A stretch of 64,000 nt of DNA. Source: JAHEKB01 sp049115575. GTDB taxonomy: Bacteria > Bacteroidota > Bacteroidia > NS11-12g > UBA9320. The stretch is taken from positions 558,001 to 622,000 of the forward strand of contig JAGDZU010000001.1 of the NCBI GenBank assembly GCA_049115575.1, in the 5' to 3' direction. The notes beneath the pieces were generated by a model. The model was not told the DNA's origin. It saw only the letters and a program-made list of their open reading frames with translations, and did no database searches. Positions 52,324-62,167 of this stretch are shown piece after piece. The position numbers and the translations under genes are program-made. The number at the start of each line of letters is the position of its first letter. Position 1 is the stretch's first letter.

Positions 52324-54188
52324 ATGAGAGTTTCTTCTTCTAATTCTACGTATTCGTGATCAACCAACCATTTCACTGCATTGAGTATTTGCTTTTGGTT
52401 GAATTCCCCAAGTTTAAGCACTAGTGCATCAAGCTCAATTCCACCCTCGCTATATTGTTGAATTCTCTTCAACATTTTCTTAAAAGCCGCTACAGAAGAA
52501 CTAGATCTATGGGCAGCTCTACAAATATCGCATCGCCCACAATCTTCTTTACTATTTTCACTAAAATAACTCAATAAGAATTGCTCCCTACACTGTATAG
52601 TGTTGGCTAGATAAGCTTTCATAAATTCCGTGCGTTGATCGTCTCTCTCTCTCAATAAATGATAATGTGCTTTATCTATACTAATCTGGCTCGGTCTAGC
52701 TACCAAGTAGGTTATAAAACTTCCACTTTTTTGAGGCAAATACTGCAGTACTTTTTCTTGCTCTAGATGTTGTAGTTGCTCCACCACAGTTGGCACAGAC
52801 CATCTGAGTTGAGAAGCTATAAATCTGATGTCTATTTTGCCAAAGTGTTCAAAGAGTCCTCCATACTGCCTAAGTAACACTTTAATTAAGTTGTCTTCTT
52901 TGGGGTGTTTTACTTGATAAGCGTAGAGTTGAGTTTGATCCAGCTCAAATTTCACTCTGGACTCCTGAAATAAGTATTCATTGAACTTGAGCAGGCCTTG
53001 AGCATTTAGTATTCGCAATCCCAGTATCAATTCAGAAATCTTGAATTTGAAATGATCACAGAAATCAATAACATCTAGTGGGTATGTTGCTCCTTTGCCT
53101 GAACTAAAGGCCAGCTGATGGTGATTGTATAAAGCGTTAAGCATTTGTTCTAATCTATCGCTTGAAGGATAAGTCATCCATTTATCCAATGGTTCATTCA
53201 GCTTTAACAGTATACAATAAGCCGCTAGTCCATCCCTACCAGCTCTGCCCGCTTCCTGATAGTAAGCTTCAGGGCTAAAAGGAGTATCGTGATGAATTAC
53301 AATCCTCACATCCGGTTTATCTATGCCCATGCCAAAAGCATTGGTGCAACAGATAACGCGCACTTTATTATCTATCCAATCTTGTTGTAAGCTTTTCCTA
53401 TGTTCCGCTTCTAAACCTGCATGGTAGTAATCAGCACTGATTTTCTCAGTTTGTAGGTGCTGTGCCATTACTTCACATTTCTTTCGAGTTGCACAATAGA
53501 CTAGAGCTGGTCCTTTCAGTTGCTTAAGCAAGCCGCTTATATTATTGAGTCTATTCTTTGCAGGCAAGACCAAATAACTAAGATTAGGTCTCTTGAAAGA
53601 TGCTTGAAAATGTGCTGCTTTTTTAGAAAATCCAAGTTGCTGTTGTATATCTTTTACAACCGCAGGAGTAGCAGTTGCAGTGAGTGCTAAAAAGCTAACC
53701 TCAGGTTTAATAGATCTTAAATCCCCTATTCGCAAATACTCAGGTCTGAAATTGTGCCCCCATTCAGAGATACAATGTGCTTCATCCACCACAAAAAAGC
53801 TCACTTTGATTTCAGCTAAATAATCTTGAAACAATCTAGTTGCAGCTCTTTCAGGACTTAGATATACCAATTTATGCTTGCCGTTTTGTGCGTTTTGAAG
53901 TTCCGTTTCAATTTCGGATTTATTCATTCCAGAATGCAAAGCCACTGCGCTGATATTTCTTTTTTTAAGCTGCTGTACCTGATCCTCCATTAAAGCTATC
54001 AGGGGAGAAAAAACAAAGCATACACCCTCTTTGGCTAAAGCGGGAATTTGAAAACACAAAGACTTACCTCCACCTGTAGGTAACAAGGCCAAGCAATCTT
54101 CACCTTGTATTACAGTTAGAATAATATCTCGCTGTAAGGGTCTGAAATTGTCATAACCCCAATGTGTTTTTAGTAAGCCTTCTAACAT
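52299..54188 (-). CDS. recQ: ATP-dependent DNA helicase RecQ
   Basis: 629-residue superfamily 2 helicase. Walker A is LPTGGGKSL (residues 36-44), motif II VDEAHCISEWGHNFRPEY, motif VI QEAGRAGRDG, then the zinc-binding module (CREQF ... CGRCDICRAA) and a winged-helix end. The HRDC domain of E. coli RecQ is absent, as in many short RecQ proteins. It unwinds DNA during recombination and repair. It shares its 3' end with the glycosyltransferase gene. Confidence 0.94.
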   Translation of the reverse strand: MLEGLLKTHWGYDNFRPLQRDIILTVIQGEDCLALLPTGGGKSLCFQIPALAKEGVCFVFSPLIALMEDQVQQLKKRNISAVALHSGMNKSEIETELQNAQNGKHKLVYLSPERAATRLFQDYLAEIKVSFFVVDEAHCISEWGHNFRPEYLRIGDLRSIKPEVSFLALTATATPAVVKDIQQQLGFSKKAAHFQASFKRPNLSYLVLPAKNRLNNISGLLKQLKGPALVYCATRKKCEVMAQHLQTEKISADYYHAGLEAEHRKSLQQDWIDNKVRVICCTNAFGMGIDKPDVRIVIHHDTPFSPEAYYQEAGRAGRDGLAAYCILLKLNEPLDKWMTYPSSDRLEQMLNALYNHHQLAFSSGKGATYPLDVIDFCDHFKFKISELILGLRILNAQGLLKFNEYLFQESRVKFELDQTQLYAYQVKHPKEDNLIKVLLRQYGGLFEHFGKIDIRFIASQLRWSVPTVVEQLQHLEQEKVLQYLPQKSGSFITYLVARPSQISIDKAHYHLLRERDDQRTEFMKAYLANTIQCREQFLLSYFSENSKEDCGRCDICRAAHRSSSSVAAFKKMLKRIQQYSEGGIELDALVLKLGEFNQKQILNAVKWLVDHEYVELEEETLIWKESSKS

Positions 54189-54227
54189 CCTTGCTTAAGG
54201 ACGCAAAATAGTAAATATGCGAGGGTT

Positions 54228-57200
54228 TTATCGCAAGAGATGAAGAACTCCCTTGAATTGTCTGTTGAGCATGTCTTCAGTTGTTATAACCGTAATATCA
54301 TAGAGATATACTCCTTGTTGCACAGGTGATCCCATATAGGTTCCATCCCATCCTTCATTTACATCAGTTGTTTGGAACATCAACTCACCCCAACGGTTAT
54401 ATATACGAAGTTCATAGTTTTGATAATTTACCAAGACTGGTTTAAATACCTCGTTGTTACCATCTCCGTTTGGCGTAAAAGCATTTGGAATATGATAGTT
54501 GCTAATACAATCTGGCTTAATCTCAAAATCGTCTGTTGTGGTACACATATCACTGTTGGTCACATGTACCCTATAGACTCCTTGTTTAGTAGCATAAATG
54601 CTTTGACTATTCTCACCATTTGGTTCCCATAAATAAGTCATCCCCGGATTACCTGCATCAAGTAAAACCTCAAAATCACCACAAAGAATAGTGTCAAGAC
54701 CAAGATCTACTATAGGGTATGGAGATATTCTTACAAAGACACTATCCGAGACAGTTGCACATCTGTTTGAAATCTGCACCCAATGATTGCCATCCGTTGA
54801 AACTTGGTAAGAAGGATTCGTGCTCAAATCCGACCATAAATATGATTCGTCGTTGTCACTTTGACCTACATCCAATTGAAAAGGAGTTACAGACCCACAA
54901 AAAACTCGGTCAGCACCTAAATTCACAGTTGGAGAATAATATATACCCAAATCAACACTGTCTGAAGAAGTGCCACAATATCCGTTCAACGTAACTTTAA
55001 ATGGGCCGCTTTTATCTGCTGTAATGCTGGGACTAGTAGCTCCAGTATTCCATAAATAGCTTACGTCTACTTGCCCAGTATTAGCATCTAGCAACATGTT
55101 CACCGCATCGCAGAAGATGCTATCTTTAACGTCTCCAATAGATGGATTTATAATATTAGCCACCGGTGTGAATCGCTGTATAAAATCTATACTGTCTCGT
55201 ACTGTACCACATTTGTTGCTTATCTCTAACCAATATGTTCCTGGAAGACTTATCGTTCTGCTGTTTGAAGCACTATTGTTATCCCATAAGTATGACTCGG
55301 CATTATTAGCTAAGCCGTCTATTAATGTATAATTGATGGTATCGCAATAAGTAGAATCCAACCCTAGATTCACAGAAGGGGTGTATAGTATGCTGAGGTT
55401 TATACTATCCTCGGTACTTGCACATTTGTTAGTGGCTTGTAAAGCATATAGGCCTGTTTGTGTAATATTTATGCTATCAGAAGTGCTTATGACCACCGAA
55501 TTATTAATATCTAACCATTGATAATTCTCTTCATTCAATGTATTCTGACCAGTATATAGCCAAAGATCAACATTATCGCAAAAAGTGGAATCAGCTGGAA
55601 GGATTACTACAGGTGTAGTTATCATTTCAATGAGCATATCAGCAGAATCAATTCCACAGAAGTTTTCAGCAAAAAGTTGATAGTACCCTGTTGAGTTTAC
55701 ATCTTTCCAATTCACGCTATCTCCTGTATTCCACTTATATATTTCACTATTGTTTATATAACCACCACTCAACTGAATATTAACACTGTCGCAGAAGACA
55801 GAATCAATAGGCAATTCGACATCAGGCGTCTTGAGCAAGGTCATTAAAGAGGTGTCCGTTTTAGTACCACAATGGGGTGTTTCAATCTGCACCCAATACT
55901 TATCAGGGCTGTTCACTACAACTCCTTGAGTGGTATCGCCTGTGTTCCATAGGTATTTAGCCAGCATCGAGTCGTTTCCAGCGTCTAAACTTAGAGTGGG
56001 AAAACTATCGCAATAAATAGTATCATTCGGCAAGACTGGTATAACCGGGCTATACTCTAGAATAAAATGTAAGGTATCTCTTACTGTATCACAGCCATAT
56101 GTGGCCTGTACCCAGTAGGTTCCTGTATCTTGAATAATTTTAAATCTATTTGTGGTTCCGTCTGACCATAGAATATCAGCACCTTGATTCTTGGCATCCA
56201 TGATCTCAAATACTTGATCACATTCAATTAAAGTATCCTGCAGCGATAATTCAATGAGATCAGTATAAAGGGTATCTCTAAATTTTGAAATAAATCCAGT
56301 CCAGAAAAAACCTGTAGTAGCAGAAGATTTGTTCTCTTTATACACTCCAGCCGTTGTTGGATAATTGGAGGAAGCAGTAACACCACCATATAGAATGTTG
56401 GTATAACAACTAATCCTTCTCAATTTATTAGCACCCGGAATTTCATAACTAGAGCCCCCATAATAGGTACCGTAAAGCAGTTTCTTACCTAAATAATCCA
56501 ATTTTGCTATAACCGCAGAAGTATTCCACCATCCACTAGTAGCGCCAGAAGGGTTATTAGTATACAATGCATCAGAGGTAACGGGAAAATCTGTTGATCT
56601 AGAAATACCACAGACAACTGCTTCTTCTCGAACATTAGCAGAAATACTGACATTGGAATTGTAAATCCAACCAGACCAATACTGCTCTGCATTTGAACCT
56701 CCTATATATGTAGAGTATGAAACATTTTGGCCAAGAGCATTCATCTTCACCACCACTATATCTTGACTTCCTTTATTGGAAGTTTGATAGGCATCTTTGG
56801 TAGTATAGAAGTCTGATGATTCACTAATTCCCGCCACATATGCTTCATCAAAACTATTGATGTAAACGCTTTCAAACCAATCTCCCTGCGAACCTCCCAT
56901 AAGTTTGCTATAAACTAGAGTCTTTCCATCTGATTTGAATTTCATAACAAATCCATCTGTAGCACCTAAGACGTTGTAATTAAAAATAGGTGAGCCAGGA
57001 GTCACAGGAAAATTTCCAGACCCAGTTTTACCAACTATGTATATCTCATTGCTTGGGCTTAATTGTATATCATAACCCACATCGTCATTTGCACCACCTA
57101 TATAAGTTGAAAACAACAAATTGGTACCGTTTGCATTAAGTTTTGTTAAGAATGCATCTCCACCATTCCATCCCCATCCTCCTGCAGAACCATTGTAGGT

Positions 57201-58523
57201 ATTATCATAACAACCTGTTGTAGTAGGAAAATCACTTGATTTCGTCTCCCCCGTGATATAGACATTCCCCGAATTGTCCAGGGTCATAGAATGAATTAAA
57301 TCATTGCTCCCGCCTCCTAAAAAGGTGGAAAACACTAATGAATCTCCTGTAGAATTGAACTTGGTAACAAATCCCTTATAAACATTAAAGCCGCCTCCAT
57401 AGGTCTGGTCCCATGCCCCAGCTGTTGTTGGGAAGTCGCTACTCCAAGAAAAACCAGCTATCACCGGTTGATGAGCCGAGTTTACGGTTAAAGTAAAGGA
57501 ATATTCATACGAGCTCCCCCCAATGTAGCTGAACCACAATATGCTATCACCATCTTCAGACATCTTACAAATGAATCCATCGTAAAAACCTGCAGGGCTA
57601 GTGTCATAGGCATTTGTTAAAATTGGGAACCTATCATTGGTCATCCCAGTTACATATACATTATTGCTGTCGTCTATATCCAAATCTAACACCCAGGTCC
57701 ATGCCCAACTAGTGCCATTATTCCCTGTTCCGTAAAAATAAGTGCTCCAATCCACGTAAATAGGGTCTAGAACGGTCTCCATTTCTATTAAATCGAAGTC
57801 CGCTTTAAATCCCAAAGTATTCGCATTTAATGCATATGCTATATCCACCGTATTGCGACCCTCTTGAGTATATGAAAATGGTTTTTCTTCTTGAACGATC
57901 CCCCACTTTGTGCTGTAACTCAATTGGCCATCACTTTGTAGGTATAAATTCTCTACACCAATGTATTCCATTTGAATATCGCTGAGGTATGCACCTTTAT
58001 GCAAGATGAAATCATACTTAAGTGCTCCTGTAGAGCTCTGATAAAATACCAAATCAATATTTGGATAAACCGATTCATAAACAACTTTACTTGCTTTTAA
58101 TCTCTCGGCTTTCTTACCGTGCTTATCAAAATAATTGACGCCTTTAACTTCTTCCTCTCCAAGATGACTGACTGCTGCTGATTGACTATTGAGTTGAATC
58201 TCCCAACTCACATATTCAAATTCAGGCAAGCCTTCTGGAGTAGTTAACTCCAAACCTTTGGTCATTTTCCTAAGGCTAAAGACCATTCTATCTTGATAGA
58301 AGTCAACATTAGCAGTTGCGCTTCCAAATCTATAAAGTAGTTCTGCTGCATACTGCCCAGAATTAATCTCAAATGCGGAAACATTCGCAAATTGTCTTTG
58401 AGAAATTTTGTCTTGAATCGCTTTCTTTTGCTTCTCCTTCTGAAAGGGAGCTATATCTTTGGCAAAAGAATTCAGGCTTAAGGTCAGAAATGTCAATAAT
58501 AAGATGGGCAGGCCTGCTTTCAC
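54228..58523 (-). CDS. Large secreted protein with SBBP-type propeller, repeats and T9SS type B sorting domain
   Basis: 1431 residues with a signal peptide (LPILLLTFLTLSLNSFAK). Residues about 40-260 form the N-terminal domain common in such proteins; about 270-780 carry SBBP beta-propeller repeats (SYIGGSSYEYSFTLTV-like, with DFPTTAGAWD and DNSGNVYITGETKSSDFPTT). About 790-1340 hold eight PKD-like repeats of roughly 65-85 residues, each with an FCD/YCD start and YLWNTG end. The end (NAFTPNGDGNNEVFKP ... NRWGELMF) is the gliding-motility CHU_C domain, the type B T9SS signal. GTG at 58523 is preferred; the TTG at 58532 lies in the promoter box. Confidence 0.9.
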   Translation of the reverse strand: MKAGLPILLLTFLTLSLNSFAKDIAPFQKEKQKKAIQDKISQRQFANVSAFEINSGQYAAELLYRFGSATANVDFYQDRMVFSLRKMTKGLELTTPEGLPEFEYVSWEIQLNSQSAAVSHLGEEEVKGVNYFDKHGKKAERLKASKVVYESVYPNIDLVFYQSSTGALKYDFILHKGAYLSDIQMEYIGVENLYLQSDGQLSYSTKWGIVQEEKPFSYTQEGRNTVDIAYALNANTLGFKADFDLIEMETVLDPIYVDWSTYFYGTGNNGTSWAWTWVLDLDIDDSNNVYVTGMTNDRFPILTNAYDTSPAGFYDGFICKMSEDGDSILWFSYIGGSSYEYSFTLTVNSAHQPVIAGFSWSSDFPTTAGAWDQTYGGGFNVYKGFVTKFNSTGDSLVFSTFLGGGSNDLIHSMTLDNSGNVYITGETKSSDFPTTTGCYDNTYNGSAGGWGWNGGDAFLTKLNANGTNLLFSTYIGGANDDVGYDIQLSPSNEIYIVGKTGSGNFPVTPGSPIFNYNVLGATDGFVMKFKSDGKTLVYSKLMGGSQGDWFESVYINSFDEAYVAGISESSDFYTTKDAYQTSNKGSQDIVVVKMNALGQNVSYSTYIGGSNAEQYWSGWIYNSNVSISANVREEAVVCGISRSTDFPVTSDALYTNNPSGATSGWWNTSAVIAKLDYLGKKLLYGTYYGGSSYEIPGANKLRRISCYTNILYGGVTASSNYPTTAGVYKENKSSATTGFFWTGFISKFRDTLYTDLIELSLQDTLIECDQVFEIMDAKNQGADILWSDGTTNRFKIIQDTGTYWVQATYGCDTVRDTLHFILEYSPVIPVLPNDTIYCDSFPTLSLDAGNDSMLAKYLWNTGDTTQGVVVNSPDKYWVQIETPHCGTKTDTSLMTLLKTPDVELPIDSVFCDSVNIQLSGGYINNSEIYKWNTGDSVNWKDVNSTGYYQLFAENFCGIDSADMLIEMITTPVVILPADSTFCDNVDLWLYTGQNTLNEENYQWLDINNSVVISTSDSINITQTGLYALQATNKCASTEDSINLSILYTPSVNLGLDSTYCDTINYTLIDGLANNAESYLWDNNSASNSRTISLPGTYWLEISNKCGTVRDSIDFIQRFTPVANIINPSIGDVKDSIFCDAVNMLLDANTGQVDVSYLWNTGATSPSITADKSGPFKVTLNGYCGTSSDSVDLGIYYSPTVNLGADRVFCGSVTPFQLDVGQSDNDESYLWSDLSTNPSYQVSTDGNHWVQISNRCATVSDSVFVRISPYPIVDLGLDTILCGDFEVLLDAGNPGMTYLWEPNGENSQSIYATKQGVYRVHVTNSDMCTTTDDFEIKPDCISNYHIPNAFTPNGDGNNEVFKPVLVNYQNYELRIYNRWGELMFQTTDVNEGWDGTYMGSPVQQGVYLYDITVITTEDMLNRQFKGVLHLLR

Positions 58524-58529
58524 GGTATA

Positions 58530-58537
58530 CAAATTTA
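58530..58537 (-). promoter_or_regulatory. -7 promoter box (TAAATTTG) of the large T9SS protein gene
   Basis: Exact TAnnTTTG match ending six bases before the GTG at 58523; it covers the alternative TTG at 58532-58530. Confidence 0.5.
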
Positions 58538-58571
58538 CATAATTATAAGAAAGACTACTGTCATATTCAAT

Positions 58572-60050
58572 ATGTTGCTTAGACTCGGGCTTATCCCTTT
58601 ACTTTTCTTCTTTTTCTTCACTCACTTTGAGTATAGAAATGAACTTCCAAGAGGGGTGCACCAGTGGGCACAAGCCGATAGATATGCCATAGCTGCGCGT
58701 TATATGGAGGACCGCTCTTTTTGGGAGCCTGCAAGCTATAGTGTGATAAGTGATGATGGTGAAGTTGGCGTAGAGATGCCTCTAATTCAGTATGTTAGCG
58801 GAAAGTTGGCCTATTGGACTAAATCTCAAAACAAGCTCGCTTTTTTTTACAGATTCCTGAGTTTTCTCATATTATTCATTGGTTTTTACCGACTTTTAGA
58901 GCGACGTCTAAAAAAACAAAAGTGGTGGGTGAAGATGGCTGTGGCTATTCTCTTTTACAGCAGCCCGATTCTTTTGTTCTACGGATTTAATTTCTCACCG
59001 GATGCATTGTCTCTAGGCCTAATATTATTAGGCATGAGCTTCTTAGATCAGAAAACAGACAAGGTGAATTGGCCACTAATAACCTCATTTGGATTGGCAG
59101 CGGCTATTAAAACTTCATCTGGAATCTACCTTATTGGATATGCAGCTTTTCTGCTATGGACTCACAGAAAAAAATTGAACAAGCCGGTTGTCACCAGTTT
59201 AGGTCTGATAGCATTTATTGGAGCATTATTGGCATACTATGCAAAGTCTCAAATAATTAACAGGAATGAAGAACTCTGGTCCACTCTATTCTTAGCGAGT
59301 ACCAACCCTATCTCTAATACGGGAGATTTTTTACATATGCTTAAGGGATTATGGTATTGGAAATATGAATACCTAAATGGAATTCAATGGTCGATTTCTA
59401 TACTAATTGTACTCTATGTTTTAGTGGTTAAACGCTCCTTTAAATACACGAACATTAAGTTGCTCTATACCATCTGGTTCATTGGTATTGTTGCCATTTT
59501 GTGGCTGTTTGGTAATCAATTTGTGAATCACGACTACTATGCTCTAGCCACATTTATGCCCTTATTGATTATTGGATTGCTGCAGCTCACAAACAGAATA
59601 AACTGGAATCGCTGGGTTCCTGCGGTAGTATTAATTTTAACTGGTATCGTGTCTTTCAGCTATGGAAGTAATCAGCACTTCGACCGGATGAGTGAAACCT
59701 GCGTGATAAACAAACAAGCCATGAATTTCGACTTTGAATGGATGAGAAATCTCAAGAATGGAATTGATAACACTGTTGATGAATCTGAAAAGGTGTTTGT
59801 TGTTTATGGAATGGAACCCAATCTCAGTTTGGTGTATTTGCAACGAAAAGGCATTGTTTTCAATCACGAGGAAATGGGCAGAGAAGAAAGCAACTTCTAT
59901 TACTGGCTAGAACGAAGACAACCGGAATATGTCTTGTGCAGGGTTAAATACTTTGAATTATTTAAAAGTGAACACAACGAATTTGTTGGCAAATCTGAAC
60001 TTCTAATTAATCACCCTGAATTTGTATTATTGAAAACCAATGGACATTGA
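58572..60050 (+). CDS. GT39/ArnT-like membrane glycosyltransferase
   Basis: 492 residues with about ten membrane helices. The first periplasmic loop has the acidic motif region ELPRGVHQWAQADRYAIAARYM, as in dolichyl- or undecaprenyl-phosphate sugar transferases of the ArnT/PMT type, which use lipid-linked sugars. The C-terminal 110 residues are soluble. The acceptor is unknown. The stop overlaps the MmcQ gene by 11 bases. Confidence 0.8.
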   Translation: MLLRLGLIPLLFFFFFTHFEYRNELPRGVHQWAQADRYAIAARYMEDRSFWEPASYSVISDDGEVGVEMPLIQYVSGKLAYWTKSQNKLAFFYRFLSFLILFIGFYRLLERRLKKQKWWVKMAVAILFYSSPILLFYGFNFSPDALSLGLILLGMSFLDQKTDKVNWPLITSFGLAAAIKTSSGIYLIGYAAFLLWTHRKKLNKPVVTSLGLIAFIGALLAYYAKSQIINRNEELWSTLFLASTNPISNTGDFLHMLKGLWYWKYEYLNGIQWSISILIVLYVLVVKRSFKYTNIKLLYTIWFIGIVAILWLFGNQFVNHDYYALATFMPLLIIGLLQLTNRINWNRWVPAVVLILTGIVSFSYGSNQHFDRMSETCVINKQAMNFDFEWMRNLKNGIDNTVDESEKVFVVYGMEPNLSLVYLQRKGIVFNHEEMGREESNFYYWLERRQPEYVLCRVKYFELFKSEHNEFVGKSELLINHPEFVLLKTNGH

Positions 60051-60384
60051 GTTTTACAGAGAATATTGTTTAAAAAAAGCAGGTACTTCTGAAGACACCC
60101 CTTTTGATGAAGATACTCTAGTATTCAAAGTAGCGGGTAAAATGTTCGCTTTATGCAGTATTTCTTCATTTGATCGCACCAATCTTAAATGTGATCCGGA
60201 AACCGCACAGGAACTTCGATCAAATTATATAGCGGTTAAACCAGGTTGGCATATGAACAAGAAACACTGGAACACCATCTTATTTGATCAAGATATGGAT
60301 GACAGCGAAATATTGGAGTGGGTAGATCATTCTTATAAATTGGTAAAACAAAGCTTACCCAAGAAAATACGCGATTCCATTTGA
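60040..60384 (+). CDS. MmcQ/YjbR family protein
   Basis: 114 residues with the double-wing CyaY-like fold of the MmcQ/YjbR family: FYREYCLKKAGTSEDTPFDEDTLVFKVAGKMFAL and a conserved KPGWHMNKKHWNTI. Some members bind DNA, but no role is established. The ATG lies within the end of the preceding gene and its stop overlaps the PdeM start. Confidence 0.9.
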   Translation: MDIEFYREYCLKKAGTSEDTPFDEDTLVFKVAGKMFALCSISSFDRTNLKCDPETAQELRSNYIAVKPGWHMNKKHWNTILFDQDMDDSEILEWVDHSYKLVKQSLPKKIRDSI

Positions 60385-61013
60385 TGCTTTCACAAATCAG
60401 TATAACTGCTGGTCAACAGCATTTTATTCTATTTCAAGAAAAGGTAGTTTTATGGGTTGAAGAAAACACCTTGCTTCTGTCAGACCTGCATGCGGGTAAA
60501 GCTAGCCTGTTTAGGAAACACGGCATTCCGCTAAGCAATGACCACCTTTTGAATGACCTAAACAACCTACAAGTATTGATTCGGAGGTTGAAACCTGATA
60601 AACTGGTTGTTCTAGGTGATTTATTTCACAGTGAACACAATGATGAGAATGCTATGCTGGTGGAGTGGATACAAGCTCAAGAAACCAAGTTTATCCTAGT
60701 TGAAGGTAATCACGACATTCACGATGAAGCAGATTACCACATCAAACGCGTAGAAAGTATTAGCAACGACAACTTATTACTTTGTCATGAACCAGCAGAT
60801 TATGAAGGAAAATTCCAACTCAACGGACATTTACACCCTGCATATAGAATTAGTGGAAAGGCCAGACAGAGTATGAGATTCCCCTGTTATTACATTAGCC
60901 CAGAACGTCTTATACTGCCAGCATTTGGAAGCCTTACTGGTAGTAAAACAGTTAAGAAAAGGAAATTAGATCAGATTGTTCTGATAACCCCCGATGGTTT
61001 GATTAAGCTTTAG
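60384..61013 (+). CDS. pdeM: PdeM-like metallophosphoesterase
   Basis: 209 residues. Metal motifs SDLHAGK, LGDLFHSEHN, EGNHDIHD, CHEPADYEG and NGHLHPAYR identify the ligase-associated DNA damage response endonuclease family (PdeM). That family is usually encoded next to an ATP-dependent DNA ligase and a Lhr-like helicase, neither of which is here. The ATG at 60384 overlaps the MmcQ stop (TGATG). It ends inside the convergent methyltransferase gene (11 bases). Confidence 0.88.
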   Translation: MLSQISITAGQQHFILFQEKVVLWVEENTLLLSDLHAGKASLFRKHGIPLSNDHLLNDLNNLQVLIRRLKPDKLVVLGDLFHSEHNDENAMLVEWIQAQETKFILVEGNHDIHDEADYHIKRVESISNDNLLLCHEPADYEGKFQLNGHLHPAYRISGKARQSMRFPCYYISPERLILPAFGSLTGSKTVKKRKLDQIVLITPDGLIKL

Positions 61014-62166
61014 TTAAAACAGCCATGAACATGCTGTCTGAATCATGCTGAAAACCATTTACATCAATGATCTCCTTGGTTTTTAGACCGAGCTCTTTTT
61101 CCGCATATTCTACTATATCTTGGTTCTCTTGAGTAAAAATTGAACAGGTCAAATAATAGACAAATCCTCCATCTTTTAGTCTTGGTATTACAGATTTCAG
61201 AATTTGCTTTTGTCTTTTCACATACTTAGCAATTTGGCTATAGTCAAAGTATGAAAAGTGCTCTGGGTTCCTAAACCAAGTTCCACTACCCGAACAAGGA
61301 ACATCTGCAATAATGACATCGAAAAAAGGACCAGCAGGAATACTGCTGTTCTCCAGCTGTAATTCAGTATCTTTAATTAAATCATGAACCCCAATATCGG
61401 CTATATAACGTTTGTGCTGCTTTAGTCTTCGCTTAGCGTTACCAATGATTTTATCTCTTTGGTCGCTTAAATAAAACTCATTTTTTGAATTTAGTAAGGG
61501 AATAGATTTACCACCAGAGCCACAGCAACAATCCCAAACTTTGTTCCCCTCTCCTATATCTATTTTACTCAACATCCACTGAGAACTGTAATCCTGAACC
61601 TGCAAATCTTCTCGTTCTGCAATCTGTTGTACTTGACCTGAATAGGCCTTATCCAGCTCCAAACTTTCTTGGAAACCCAAAGATCGCAAATACTCTTTTG
61701 CTCCTCCAAGGTCTCTAAGCCAGAAAAGTGGCCTATACCTGATCCAATGCATTTGATTCGCAGCAAATTTGGCATTAACAAACTTCTTATTAAAGAGAGC
61801 CTCATCTCCTATAGTTAAGTGCTCTTCTACATAAGATATTCGTTCTTTGTCTCCCATTTTACCAAAATCCTTAGGCCATTTTAGTGATACACCTAATTCT
61901 TTAGTAAGACTTGTAAACACCTCTTCTTCTAATTCAAACCAACAAAATGAAGAAATCAATATAGCTTGCTCTAGCTTGTATTCAGATAACGATCTACGCA
62001 TACGCAGGTATGCATAGCATATCTCTGTAATAGCCTTACGATCTTTAGACCCAAACTGTTTGTTTGCCCTGAGATAGTGTTTTATATGAAGCTGAAAAGG
62101 ATTTGGGTAGTTATAAGTACTCAGTATGATTTTAGCATGTTTAAATCTTGAGAAGTAGTATTTCAT
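61003..62166 (-). CDS. RsmB/NOP-type RNA (cytosine-5) methyltransferase
   Basis: 387 residues. The SAM-binding motif is VWDCCCGSGGKSIPLL, the catalytic cysteine motif IADVPCSGSGTWFRNPE and the second cysteine in YYLTCSIFTQENQ, all standard for the RsmB/NSUN family. The N-terminal 170 residues form a helical RNA-binding part. It modifies cytosine in 16S rRNA or another RNA; the exact site cannot be read from sequence. It follows the ligand-binding lipoprotein gene after one base. Confidence 0.9.
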   Translation of the reverse strand: MKYYFSRFKHAKIILSTYNYPNPFQLHIKHYLRANKQFGSKDRKAITEICYAYLRMRRSLSEYKLEQAILISSFCWFELEEEVFTSLTKELGVSLKWPKDFGKMGDKERISYVEEHLTIGDEALFNKKFVNAKFAANQMHWIRYRPLFWLRDLGGAKEYLRSLGFQESLELDKAYSGQVQQIAEREDLQVQDYSSQWMLSKIDIGEGNKVWDCCCGSGGKSIPLLNSKNEFYLSDQRDKIIGNAKRRLKQHKRYIADIGVHDLIKDTELQLENSSIPAGPFFDVIIADVPCSGSGTWFRNPEHFSYFDYSQIAKYVKRQKQILKSVIPRLKDGGFVYYLTCSIFTQENQDIVEYAEKELGLKTKEIIDVNGFQHDSDSMFMAVLTKA

Positions 62167-62167
62167 C

